Source: Alicyclobacillus suci (GTDB lineage Bacteria; Bacillota; Bacilli; Alicyclobacillales; Alicyclobacillaceae). From it: a DNA stretch of 64,000 bases. Positions within the stretch are counted from its first letter, which is position 1; each line of letters opens with the position of its first letter. The DNA is taken from the NCBI RefSeq assembly GCF_017329615.1, contig NZ_JAFMTW010000016.1, forward strand, positions 1-64,000. The letters are read 5' to 3'. The notes below the pieces were generated by a model. The model made no database searches and was not told the DNA's origin. It worked only from the letters and a program-made list of their open reading frames with translations. Positions 52,517 to 60,933 of the stretch are shown one piece after another. Made by a program: the position numbers and the translations under genes.

Positions 52517-52624
52517 CTAAGTGCGCGAACAGCCGGAGTCGCCGAAAAAGGGCAGACGAATCCCGTTGAACGCCACTCTAGGTCCAAATTGAAGTACGTA
52601 ATACTGCCGGGCAGATGGCTTCAC
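52517..52624 (-). CDS. Putative 35-residue leader peptide
   Basis: A short frame from GTG 52624, 10 bases after GAGAGGAG, ending at TAG 52517, 88 bases before the MFS start. The peptide begins MKPSARQYYVLQFGPR and has no known homolog that I recognise. A promoter stands just upstream. Its place between promoter and efflux gene is what one expects of a leader peptide whose translation controls a downstream resistance gene. Confidence 0.45.
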   Translation of the reverse strand: MKPSARQYYVLQFGPRVAFNGIRLPFFGDSGCSRT

Positions 52625-52659
52625 GCTGTTCGCACTCCTCTCGAATAAAATGTGAATTT

Positions 52660-52688
52660 AGAATAGAGGCGCGATGGGTAGTTGTCAA
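52660..52688 (-). promoter_or_regulatory. Sigma-A promoter of the leader ORF/MFS transcript
   Basis: On the minus strand TTGACA (52688-52683), an exact 17-base spacer and TATTCT (52665-52660). Start of transcription near 52653, giving a leader of more than 200 bases before the pump. Confidence 0.7.
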
Positions 52689-52771
52689 TCCACAAACTGT
52701 ACAGTGGAGGATTTCGGAAGCATGATTTCGTGCGTAAGTGGACAATCTTCCAGTAAAAAGGGGCGGATGAA

Positions 52772-53248
52772 ATGGAGGATTTGCAACAGGCGATTGCCGA
52801 GATCAAGATGACGGCTGCAATGCGGTTGCAGCAGGGGATAGCGAATCCAAAGATGCCATTACCACCGACCAAAGACCAGCAGGCGATGGAAGCCATGCTA
52901 CGCCAATTGGCAGAGGCGTTGGTTGGCGCAGATAAAGATGTCCAGGTCACAGTGACGGGTGGACAGAGTCCGGGGCTTGTGGCGGGATTTTTCGACGCGC
53001 ACTTCAATACGCCGCGGTTCATTGTCAAGACCACTTGGACAACAAACGGCGTTCAGGTGTCCGTGACCGATGGCAAGTGGGAGCAATTGCCGAATCAAAA
53101 TGGACTTTGGGCAGATTGGACGGATGAACGAGTGGTATTCCAAGGTGCATTTTCAGAATCGGTGATTCGCAGAACATTAGAAACTGGTTTTTTGAATTGG
53201 TATCAACGCGTGAAAATGGATGGTCACATGGGTATCCCTGTTCAGTGA
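52772..53248 (+). CDS. Hypothetical protein
   Basis: 158 residues, soluble, family not recognised. An N-terminal helical part (1-55) is followed by a beta-rich part (60-125: VQVTVTGGQSPGLVAGFFDA, IVKTTWTTNGVQVSVTDGKW) and a C-terminal helix. GGGGCGGATG lies upstream of the ATG. It is in the same direction as panD but about 190 bases away, so probably not one operon. No function is proposed. Confidence 0.65.
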   Translation: MEDLQQAIAEIKMTAAMRLQQGIANPKMPLPPTKDQQAMEAMLRQLAEALVGADKDVQVTVTGGQSPGLVAGFFDAHFNTPRFIVKTTWTTNGVQVSVTDGKWEQLPNQNGLWADWTDERVVFQGAFSESVIRRTLETGFLNWYQRVKMDGHMGIPVQ

Positions 53249-53439
53249 TAACGCGTCACATACGGCCATCGTACAAACCATTCATCCAGTGTAAATACTG
53301 GTGAAGCTACTTGTGACGATTGGCGGATGAGAACTGGCGCTGTATACTTGCTGTCGGAGGACAGCCGATGATTTGGCGTTCTACTGTTTTGTGGAGTGCG
53401 GAGTTGCTGCGTGATCCACGAAGGAGCGCATTTGGACAG

Positions 53440-53826
53440 ATGTTTAGAACAATGATGAAATCAAAAATCCACCGGGCGACGGTTACGGAAGCGGACTTGA
53501 ATTACGTTGGCAGTATTACGATTGATTCGGATTTATTAAAGGCAGTGGATATCCTTCCGAACGAGAAGGTGCTTGTCGTCAATAACAACAACGGAGAGCG
53601 GTTCGAGACGTACGCGATTGCGGGGGAAGCTGGCAGTGGGCAGATTTGCGCGAATGGCGCTGCCGCACGCCTGGTCCAGCCAGGAGACCTCGTCATTATC
53701 ATGGCTTTTGCCATGTTGTCGGAGGACGAACTGAAGGACTTCACACCAAAGGTCGCATTTATGAACCCAGACAATACGATTGCGGAATTGGTTCATTCGG
53801 AGAATCCACAAACGAAATTTGTGTGA
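53440..53826 (+). CDS. panD: Aspartate 1-decarboxylase proenzyme
   Basis: 128 residues. PanD makes beta-alanine from aspartate and is self-cleaved to form a pyruvoyl group. The cleavage site is Gly24-Ser25 in NYVGSITID when ATG 53440 is the start, matching the canonical numbering and deciding against longer frames. NGAAARLV and the Lys in [11 protein letters not shown] are also conserved. AAGGAG is 13 bases upstream. It is separated from panBC by 8 kb and followed by a symmetrical terminator, so it is a single-gene unit. Confidence 0.94.
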   Translation: MFRTMMKSKIHRATVTEADLNYVGSITIDSDLLKAVDILPNEKVLVVNNNNGERFETYAIAGEAGSGQICANGAAARLVQPGDLVIIMAFAMLSEDELKDFTPKVAFMNPDNTIAELVHSENPQTKFV

Positions 53827-53840
53827 ATTTGATACAATGC

Positions 53841-53886
53841 AAAAACAGGCTGATTGAGGCGCATCGCCACGAATCAGCCTGTTTTT
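53841..53886. terminator. Bidirectional terminator
   Basis: Perfect 15-bp arms AAAAACAGGCTGATT (53841-53855) and AATCAGCCTGTTTTT (53872-53886), giving U-runs on both strands for the convergent panD and DUF378 genes. Confidence 0.92.
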
Positions 53887-53898
53887 GTAAGGATTCGG

Positions 53899-54120
53899 TC
53901 AGGCGTCGCTCCGCGTGCCGGTGCCGGATTTGGCGATGATCGAAATCAGCTGCCACAAGGCGCCAAGGCCGACGACAGCGTAGATGGTTCGGCTTAGGCC
54001 GGACATTGGTCCGAACAGTGTGTCTACGAGGTTATAATTGAAGAAGCCAATCAATCCCCAGTTCAGACCGCCGATGAGCATTAATACCCAGGCTATCCAG
54101 TCAATTGCGTTCCACCGCAT
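53899..54120 (-). CDS. DUF378 small membrane protein (YuzA-like)
   Basis: 73 residues with two transmembrane helices: WIAWVLMLIGGLNWGLIGFF and IYAVVGLGALWQLISII. The GGLNWGLIG block is the DUF378 signature found in small membrane proteins of Bacillota such as YuzA. GGAGGGTGAAGG precedes the ATG. Function of the family is unknown. Confidence 0.9.
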   Translation of the reverse strand: MRWNAIDWIAWVLMLIGGLNWGLIGFFNYNLVDTLFGPMSGLSRTIYAVVGLGALWQLISIIAKSGTGTRSDA

Positions 54121-54383
54121 ATCCCTTCACCCTCCTTCGGGGAATTTGGCATTTGTCAAGGTTAGCGTTTGATGAATTTACGTTCCTTATGCGAGTATTC
54201 GCCACATGCGTGGATTTGTGCGGCAATCGCACGTACGTCTGTGTTCAGCGTTCTGTGGCATCGACAAGACAGTACCATTAGCGCTTTCCAGATAACTGAC
54301 CGTATGCAGGCCCACCTTACTGTGGTATAGTAGTGCATTAAAGAAAAGAGATAGTGTGAGGAGCAGCGAGGGAGCGAAGAGAA

Positions 54384-55727
54384 ATGGCATTTGAGGAGCA
54401 AACGGCGGTTCGGGCTGGTGCATTTCTGCCGGCGCGTATGCAAATTGGCGATAATCATCATTTGTATATCGGGGGCTGTGATGCAGTAGAACTGGCCAAA
54501 TCGTACGGGACGCCCTTGATTGTCTATGACGAAAAGCTCATTCGCACGACGATTCAAGCGTTTCATGAGGTGTTTCGCCGCGCAGGCGTGCCTTATCAGA
54601 TATCGTATGCTAGTAAGGCTTTTTGTACGATGGCTATGTGTCAGTTGGTCTACCAAGAGGGCTGTGGCATAGATGTCGTCTCTGGCGGGGAACTTTATAC
54701 CGCACTCGAGAGTGGGGTACCCGCTAGCGCTATTCATTTACACGGCAACAACAAGACGCCCGACGAGTTGGGATTTGCCGTCGACGTGGGGATTGGCGCG
54801 ATTATCGTCGACAATTTTTTTGAAATCGCCCTCCTGCAGGACATCGCTGCAAAATCTAATCGCATCGTCGATGTTCTCATTCGCGTCGCGCCTGGCGTCG
54901 AGGCCCATACGCACGAATTTATTGCGACCGGCGGACAGGACAGCAAATTCGGGTTTGACCTCGCCAGTGACCAAGCCCATATGGCCTTGCGCCAACTGGC
55001 GGACGCCGAAAATTTGCGGTGTGTGGGGTTGCATTCGCATATCGGATCGCAAATTTTCGATGTCGACGGCTTTGTCGTCGCCGTGGAACGACTGGCGGAC
55101 TTGTATCAGTACGGCGTGCGCGAACTAGCCCTCCCGCTGACGGTGCTTAACGTCGGCGGGGGCTTTGGCATTCGCTATACGGACGAAGACGCGCCGCCGG
55201 TCGCAGAGACGCTCTCCGCCATCATTGCGGCGACGCGTCAAACCTTTGAAGCCCGAGATTTGGATTTCCCCACGCTGTGGATTGAACCGGGTCGCAGTAT
55301 TGCTGGGCCGGCAGGCACCACGTTATATCAGATTGGCAGTCAAAAGCGAATCCCAGGGATTCGGAATTATCTGGCGGTTGATGGCGGCATGACGGACAAT
55401 CCAAGACTTGCGCTTTACGGCGCCAAGTATCACGCGGTGTATGCCAATCGCGCCGATGCCGAACCGGAGGACACGTGGTCGGTAGCCGGGAAGTGCTGCG
55501 AGAGCGGCGATATGCTCATTTGGGATGCAGAATTGCCGAACCCTAAACCGGATGACATTCTCGCCGTGTTTGCGACGGGCGCGTATAACTACAGTATGGC
55601 GAGCCACTATAATCGCATCCCCAAACCCGCTGTGGTATTCGCTCGGGATGGCGTGGCGACAGTCGTCGTGGAGCGGGAAACCTGGTCAGATCTCATCCGC
55701 AAAGACAGGCGACTTACCGATTTGTAA
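54384..55727 (+). CDS. lysA: Diaminopimelate decarboxylase
   Basis: 447 residues, a PLP-dependent fold III decarboxylase that makes lysine from meso-diaminopimelate. The PLP Lys is in QISYASKAFC, the phosphate-binding Gly-rich loop in VLNVGGGFGIRY, HSHIGSQIF binds cofactor, and GKCCESGDML has the active-site Cys from the partner subunit. GAGGAGC and GAGGGAG lie upstream of the ATG. A TGTGGTATAGT extended -10 stands about 50 bases before the start. No lysine riboswitch was recognised. A terminator follows. Confidence 0.94.
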   Translation: MAFEEQTAVRAGAFLPARMQIGDNHHLYIGGCDAVELAKSYGTPLIVYDEKLIRTTIQAFHEVFRRAGVPYQISYASKAFCTMAMCQLVYQEGCGIDVVSGGELYTALESGVPASAIHLHGNNKTPDELGFAVDVGIGAIIVDNFFEIALLQDIAAKSNRIVDVLIRVAPGVEAHTHEFIATGGQDSKFGFDLASDQAHMALRQLADAENLRCVGLHSHIGSQIFDVDGFVVAVERLADLYQYGVRELALPLTVLNVGGGFGIRYTDEDAPPVAETLSAIIAATRQTFEARDLDFPTLWIEPGRSIAGPAGTTLYQIGSQKRIPGIRNYLAVDGGMTDNPRLALYGAKYHAVYANRADAEPEDTWSVAGKCCESGDMLIWDAELPNPKPDDILAVFATGAYNYSMASHYNRIPKPAVVFARDGVATVVVERETWSDLIRKDRRLTDL

Positions 55728-55758
55728 GCGAATTTTATCCGCGAAGAAATATCAAAAA

Positions 55759-55790
55759 ACACCCTACTGCGTTTCGGTAGGGTGTTTTTT
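55759..55790. terminator. Rho-independent terminator of lysA
   Basis: ACACCCTAC (55759-55767) and GTAGGGTGT (55777-55785) followed by TTTTT and preceded by AAAAA. Confidence 0.92.
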
Positions 55791-55968
55791 CACGACGTAG
55801 CTTGTGACCCATGCCGTCGCGTCGAACAGATGCTATGGATAAACGGCGGGTATGCGCTTTTGGGGGAAATAAGGGAGAAAGGGGGGAGCGCGATGAATTG
55901 CGGACGGATCGTGCTATAATTTTTATGGATTGTGTTCGCAATTGGGAATTGCGAGAGGAGGAATTTTT

Positions 55969-57492
55969 GTGGCAGCAAAGGACAGCTTGCTACAACTCAT
56001 CACGGAGACGTCGACGAACTTGCCTCCAGACGTGCGCCGGGCGATTAAAAAGGCGCAGATTCAAGAGGAATTCGGTTCACGGGCGGCACTAGCGCTCAAT
56101 ACCATCGTGGACAACATTGTCTCCGCAGAGGAGGACGTGCAACCTATTTGCCAGGACACCGGTATGCCGACGTTTATCGTCCACTGTCCGGTTGGGTTCA
56201 ACCAGATTCAGTTCCAGCGGGACATTGAGGAAGCTATCGTCGAAGCGACCAAGCTCGGGAAGCTGCGTCCCAACTCGGTTGATCCGCTGACGGGCAAAAA
56301 TACCGGCAACAATCTGGGGGAAGGCGTACCCGTCGTCCATTTTCATCAGTGGGCGCGCGATGACGTCGAGGTTAAGCTGATTCTCAAAGGTGGCGGCTGT
56401 GAAAATAAGAACATTCAGTACGCGCTGCCGACGGAGCTTCCGGGCCTAGGCCGTGCAGGCCGCGATTTGGAAGGTGTGCGCAAGTGTATCTTGCACGCAG
56501 TATATCAGGCGCAGGGACAAGGCTGTAGCGCTGGTTTCATCGGTGTGGGTATCGGCGGTGACAGGACCTCCGGTTATGATCTCGCCAAGGAGCAACTGTT
56601 CCGTCCGCTCGACGACGTCAATCCAAACGAGACGCTCGCCGAACTTGAAAATTACATCATGGAGACCGCCAATCGCCTCGAAATTGGCACGATGGGCTTT
56701 GGTGGCAAAGTGACCCTGCTCGGTTGCAAAATTGGTGTGCGCAACCGTATTCCGGCCAGCTTCTACGTATCGGTCGCGTACAATTGTTGGGCGTTTCGCC
56801 GCTTAGGTGTGGTGCTAGATCCAAAGACGGGCGACATCAAACAGTGGCTCTATCGCGACTATGAGGAAACATTGCAACGTCCAGAGAATGCGTTTTCGAC
56901 GGATGGCGCAATTGTCTTGCAGGCGCCGATTTCTGAAGAGCAAATCCGCTCTTTGAAGGTGGGGGATGTCGTCCTCATCAAGGGTGAGATGCATACTGGC
57001 CGTGACGAAATTCACAAGTATTTGATGAAGCACGACGCCCCGGTGGATCTCAACGGCGGGATTCTTTATCACTGTGGTCCGGTGATGCTGCAGGATGACG
57101 ATGGTACATGGCACGTCAAGGCTGCTGGTCCGACGACGAGTTCCCGCGAGGAGCCTTACCAGGCGGACATCATTGAGAAGTTTGGCATACGGGCGGTCAT
57201 TGGTAAAGGCGGTATGGGACAAAAAACTTCGGATGGTCTGAAAAAATCAGGCGCCGTTTATTTGAATGCCATCGGTGGTGCTGCACAGTTTTATGCGAAC
57301 TGCGTCAAGGCAGTCAAAGGGGTTCATTTCATCGAGGAATTCGGCGTTCCCGAAGCGATGTGGCATCTCGAAGTTGAAGGGTTCCCGGCCATTGTCACGA
57401 TGGACGCTCACGGCAACAGCTTGCACAAGGAAGTTGCCGAGGACTCCATGGTCAAGTTAGAGGAGCTCAAAGACCCGGTTTTTGCTTCGTAA
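55969..57492 (+). CDS. Class I fumarate hydratase (4Fe-4S)
   Basis: About 507 residues with alpha and beta parts fused, as in FumA/FumB. It converts fumarate and malate reversibly in the citric acid cycle. Cluster Cys residues are expected in PICQDTGMP, GGGCENKN and LLGCKIG. The C-terminal beta part (from about 330) has GPTTSSREEPY and GKGGMGQKT. AGAGGAGGAA ends seven bases before GTG 55969; the frame is open further up but without a ribosome site. An oxygen-sensitive enzyme of this kind in an otherwise aerobic gene set is not unusual for the group. Confidence 0.92.
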   Translation: MAAKDSLLQLITETSTNLPPDVRRAIKKAQIQEEFGSRAALALNTIVDNIVSAEEDVQPICQDTGMPTFIVHCPVGFNQIQFQRDIEEAIVEATKLGKLRPNSVDPLTGKNTGNNLGEGVPVVHFHQWARDDVEVKLILKGGGCENKNIQYALPTELPGLGRAGRDLEGVRKCILHAVYQAQGQGCSAGFIGVGIGGDRTSGYDLAKEQLFRPLDDVNPNETLAELENYIMETANRLEIGTMGFGGKVTLLGCKIGVRNRIPASFYVSVAYNCWAFRRLGVVLDPKTGDIKQWLYRDYEETLQRPENAFSTDGAIVLQAPISEEQIRSLKVGDVVLIKGEMHTGRDEIHKYLMKHDAPVDLNGGILYHCGPVMLQDDDGTWHVKAAGPTTSSREEPYQADIIEKFGIRAVIGKGGMGQKTSDGLKKSGAVYLNAIGGAAQFYANCVKAVKGVHFIEEFGVPEAMWHLEVEGFPAIVTMDAHGNSLHKEVAEDSMVKLEELKDPVFAS

Positions 57493-57510
57493 TCATAAAC
57501 TTTGTGAATG

Positions 57511-57549
57511 GTCAACCGGTCAGGTATGTGTCTGCCTGGCCGGTGTGAC
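57511..57549. terminator. Hairpin between convergent genes
   Basis: GTCA-A-CCGGTCAGG pairs with CCTGGCCGG-TG-TGAC around a 10-base loop. No U-run. Shared by fumarase and the convergent flippase-like gene. Confidence 0.6.
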
Positions 57550-57562
57550 TGCGTGTGATTTG

Positions 57563-58906
57563 TTAGCCCCGGCGCAAGCGTTTTGCGCGGCGAAGGACAC
57601 TCAGCGTCATTTCGGCGTACGGACGCAAATCGTCCTTGCGAATGTAGAGTAGGTCGCGGCCTTTGCGTCCTGACGTGCGTGCGTACCAAAATACGTAGGT
57701 GAGCAATTCTGCCGTATACGCGATGGTCGACGAGATAGACGCGCCATACATGCCAAGAAGCGGAATCAGGACAAGGCAGATGAGTGCGTTGAGTGCAATC
57801 ATCAGTATGTTGACGATAAGCAGCGTCACAGGTTTGCCTTTTGAGTTCGTGAAGTACTGTGAAATGAGTGTTGACACCGTCTTCAAAACCAATCCGGGCA
57901 GGAGAATATAAAATGGTCCCACCGAACCGCCGTATTTGTGAACGCCATACATCAGCACCAGGACAGGCATCAAGATAGCGAGACCGAGGGCGGTGATGAT
58001 GGATGTGATGAGCGTTTGACGGGACGCGTTTTCGGTGACGAGACCCGCTTCGTCGCCACTGCTAGCCGACATGCGGCGAAAGACGACCGTCGAGATGGAT
58101 TGGCTCAGCGTGATGAGGATTTCGGCGGCAGACACCGCGATGCCGTACACGGAAATCATGCGCCGTGTCGCGTCGTCGTATGGAAGAACCCAGCCAATCA
58201 TCCAGAAATCGATGCGTAGGTTTACATAGCCAGACAATAAGGCGAGAGAGGACCATGTGCCAAACCCTAGAAATGCCCTCCACTCTTTGCTGTGCCATTT
58301 CCACTTCAGGCTTTCGCCCCAGTTCATGTGGCGGTAAACTGCAACCAGCGTGGCCACGACAGAGATGGCCCACGAGAGGATCCAGATCTGGTAAGTCCAC
58401 AATAGACGCGTGTGTTCACCTGCATGCCGGTGAAACAGAATGTACCCCAGATAGATGACGAGAAATGCTACGGCCTGCAGGATGTTGGCTATGTTCAGCT
58501 CTTGAATGGCGTTCAGTGCATTGAGCAAGCGGCTTCCGTAGCCGAACAAAAACGTCAGTGGCATACCGATGAGACTGAATAGCAGAATCGTCGACGGATG
58601 GCCGAACCAAATGATAAGACCTGCCACAATCCAGACAAGAATACTAAACAGGAACATCACAAAGTTGCCCATTTGCACAATTTGTGTGCCTTCTTCTGGG
58701 CGGCGCGGGAGAGAGCGAGAAAAGTAATTCGAGTAACCACCGGCAAAGCGTTGACCGCTCGTTGCATAGGTGGTCGAGCGTTGAAAGTCACCTCGGTCTC
58801 CGGGATAGAGGAGGTAACGCGCAGTAATGACGCTGGTTGCAAAGGTCAACACAGCGGACAGACCGCGAAATACAAACGTGAGAAATACCGTTTTTCGTCC
58901 GTTCAA
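57563..58906 (-). CDS. Polysaccharide/lipid flippase-like membrane protein (MOP superfamily)
   Basis: About 447 residues with 12-14 helices and alternating Arg-rich loops, resembling Wzx/RfbX-type flippases. LTFATSVITARYLLYPGDRG at the N-terminus is the usual opening (ATSVITARYLGPEGRG-like), and an Arg/Lys-rich tail ends it. Such proteins move lipid-linked sugars across the membrane for wall or capsule polymers. The frame extends to 58969, but CGGAG fits TTG 58906 and gives a normal N-terminus. No glycosyltransferase genes are adjacent, so the polymer is unknown. Confidence 0.8.
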   Translation of the reverse strand: MNGRKTVFLTFVFRGLSAVLTFATSVITARYLLYPGDRGDFQRSTTYATSGQRFAGGYSNYFSRSLPRRPEEGTQIVQMGNFVMFLFSILVWIVAGLIIWFGHPSTILLFSLIGMPLTFLFGYGSRLLNALNAIQELNIANILQAVAFLVIYLGYILFHRHAGEHTRLLWTYQIWILSWAISVVATLVAVYRHMNWGESLKWKWHSKEWRAFLGFGTWSSLALLSGYVNLRIDFWMIGWVLPYDDATRRMISVYGIAVSAAEILITLSQSISTVVFRRMSASSGDEAGLVTENASRQTLITSIITALGLAILMPVLVLMYGVHKYGGSVGPFYILLPGLVLKTVSTLISQYFTNSKGKPVTLLIVNILMIALNALICLVLIPLLGMYGASISSTIAYTAELLTYVFWYARTSGRKGRDLLYIRKDDLRPYAEMTLSVLRRAKRLRRG

Positions 58907-59070
58907 AGAGGCTTCACTCCGGCTTGTCAGCGTGCATGTGTAGGCCAACTTCTGGCCACACAAACTCATAGATAGTGTACCATTTGTACATCAATTGCGA
59001 CTCAAAATCGCGTTGGCAGGAAGATTATGCTACCATCAGACCACAAGCGCAACAAACCAAGGGAATGAAA

Positions 59071-59085
59071 CCCCGGTTTCCGGGG
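59071..59085. other. Small GC hairpin in the leader of the Pdp-Cdd gene
   Basis: CCCCGG-TTT-CCGGGG followed by GATTTTCC, about 70 bases before ATG 59156. Could be a weak terminator or attenuator; no regulator is evident. Confidence 0.35.
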
Positions 59086-59155
59086 GATTTTCCTCCGAAT
59101 TAATTCGTGTCGCGAAAATGGTTTGTTGACTCCATGACTCGGAGGAGGCGCAAGC

Positions 59156-60907
59156 ATGCGGGCGGTTGATGTCATTGATAAAAAACGCCGTGGTCTTGCC
59201 TTGACAAAGGATGAAATGCACGCGCTCGTAGATGGGTACCTTCGCGGGGACGTGCCAGACTATCAAATGAGTGCATTTTTGATGGCAGTTGTATGGCGAG
59301 GGATGAACACGCATGAAATGACTGATTTTACGCAATTGATGGCGGCTTCTGGAGATCAGTTAGACCTAAGTGACATTCCCGGAGTAAAAGTAGATAAACA
59401 TAGTACAGGCGGCGTGGGCGATAAGACCACATTGGTGCTTGCGCCGATGCTCGCTGCAATTGGTGTTCCTGTTGCAAAAATGTCAGGGCGCGGTTTAGGG
59501 CATACCGGTGGCACGATTGATAAACTCGAGTCGATTCCGGGCTTTCAGACAGCCCTTTCAACAGATGCGTTCAGGGCGCAGGTCAAGCGCATTGGTGTTG
59601 CGGTGGCCGGGCAGACGGGCGACTTAGCACCTGCAGATAAACGGATTTACGCGTTGCGGGACGTGACGGCCACAGTCGAGTCAATTCCGCTTATCGCGAG
59701 TTCTATTATGAGTAAGAAGCTGGCCAGTGGCGCCGACGCGATTGTGCTCGACGTGAAGGTTGGCGATGGTGCGTTTATGAAGACACAGGCGGACGCGGAG
59801 CGCTTGGCGCGCACGATGGTCGGCATTGGCAATCGCGCAGGTCGACAGACGGTTGCGGTGTTATCCAGCATGGAGGAGCCGCTCGGGCATAGTATCGGCA
59901 ACGCGCTTGAGGTCAAAGAGGCGATTGCCACGCTGCGCCACGAGGGGCCGGACGACCTGACCGAGGTGTGCCTTACGCTTGGTGCAGAGATGGCGGTGTT
60001 GGCGGGTGTCGCGACCACCCAGGAAGAGGCGAGACAGAAACTCGAGGCGGCACTTCGAGATGGGTCTGCACTGAAAAAGTTCGAGGAATTCGTCGTGGCG
60101 CAGGGTGGGGACGGAACAATCGTCCATCACCCGGAAAAACTACCACAAGCCCCCATTGTCAAGGCGATGCGCGCGTTCCGTCGCGGCTACATTGCGAGCC
60201 TGCCAGCGCTGCGCTTTGGCGAAGCGGCGATGCGCTTGGGTGCTGGACGGGCGACCAAGGAGGATGTAATTGATCCTGCGGTCGGGATTGTCGTGCGCGC
60301 CCACATCGGCGATTTCGTGGACGAGGGCGATGTCTTGCTCGAAGTACACGCCAGTACGGAAGCAGCTGCCGATGCTTGTATCGCGGAGTTAGCCGATGTG
60401 ATTGTCCAGCAGGAAGCACAGGTGGAGAAACCGGCACTTGTCCTTGGCTACATTCGCGATGGAGAGGCGAATGTGGCGGACGCCTGGGAAGCGGAATTGC
60501 TGCAGGCGGCGATGGAAGCGCGCGGCAAAGCGTATGTTCCGTATTCGAAATTTGCCGTCGGTGCAGCGCTGCAGACAGCGGACGGTCGTGTCGTCCAAGG
60601 TGCGAATATCGAGAACGCGTCGTTTGGTTTGACAAACTGTGCGGAACGCAGCGCGGTGTTTCACTTGATGAGCTCGCGGACGGAGGAGAAGGTCGAAATT
60701 ACGGCGGTGGCGGTCGTCGCGGATTCGCCCGAACCGGTCGCACCATGTGGCGCTTGTCGCCAAGTGTTGGCCGAATTCTGCAAACCAAGCACACCCGTCG
60801 TGCTTGCGAATGTGCGCGGGGATACGCTGCGCACGACCGTTGGCGAACTGTTGCCGGGCGCTTTCACGCCGGAGCAGATGGCATACGCGCAGTCGGCGGA
60901 GCAATAA
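59156..60907 (+). CDS. Fusion of pyrimidine-nucleoside phosphorylase and cytidine deaminase
   Basis: 583 residues in one uninterrupted frame. Residues 1-435 are a full pyrimidine-nucleoside phosphorylase: VDKHSTGGVGDKTT binds phosphate, SGRGLGHTGGTIDKLE is the family signature, and the C-terminal beta domain (about 340-430) is present. Residues 441-575 are a full cytidine deaminase: zinc ligands Cys495 in CAE with catalytic Glu497, and PCGAC with Cys531 and Cys534. The fusion would turn cytidine to uridine and then to uracil and ribose-1-phosphate. GGAGG precedes the ATG. pepF follows 26 bases on. Confidence 0.92.
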   Translation: MRAVDVIDKKRRGLALTKDEMHALVDGYLRGDVPDYQMSAFLMAVVWRGMNTHEMTDFTQLMAASGDQLDLSDIPGVKVDKHSTGGVGDKTTLVLAPMLAAIGVPVAKMSGRGLGHTGGTIDKLESIPGFQTALSTDAFRAQVKRIGVAVAGQTGDLAPADKRIYALRDVTATVESIPLIASSIMSKKLASGADAIVLDVKVGDGAFMKTQADAERLARTMVGIGNRAGRQTVAVLSSMEEPLGHSIGNALEVKEAIATLRHEGPDDLTEVCLTLGAEMAVLAGVATTQEEARQKLEAALRDGSALKKFEEFVVAQGGDGTIVHHPEKLPQAPIVKAMRAFRRGYIASLPALRFGEAAMRLGAGRATKEDVIDPAVGIVVRAHIGDFVDEGDVLLEVHASTEAAADACIAELADVIVQQEAQVEKPALVLGYIRDGEANVADAWEAELLQAAMEARGKAYVPYSKFAVGAALQTADGRVVQGANIENASFGLTNCAERSAVFHLMSSRTEEKVEITAVAVVADSPEPVAPCGACRQVLAEFCKPSTPVVLANVRGDTLRTTVGELLPGAFTPEQMAYAQSAEQ

Positions 60908-60933
60908 CGAACGAAGATGAGGAGGGTGTCTAA

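Noticed and set aside
52490-52625. Possible c-di-AMP or other known riboswitch upstream of the MFS gene
   Set aside because: Short resemblances such as GGGAACC and GAATCCCG occur, but the conserved core and order of known riboswitches are not present; a leader ORF explains the region better.
54121-54383. Lysine riboswitch before lysA
   Set aside because: The L-box conserved segments were not found in this 263-base gap.
54162-54737. 191-residue minus-strand ORF upstream of and into lysA
   Set aside because: It overlaps the firmly identified lysA start, has no ribosome site and no family resemblance; a shadow frame.
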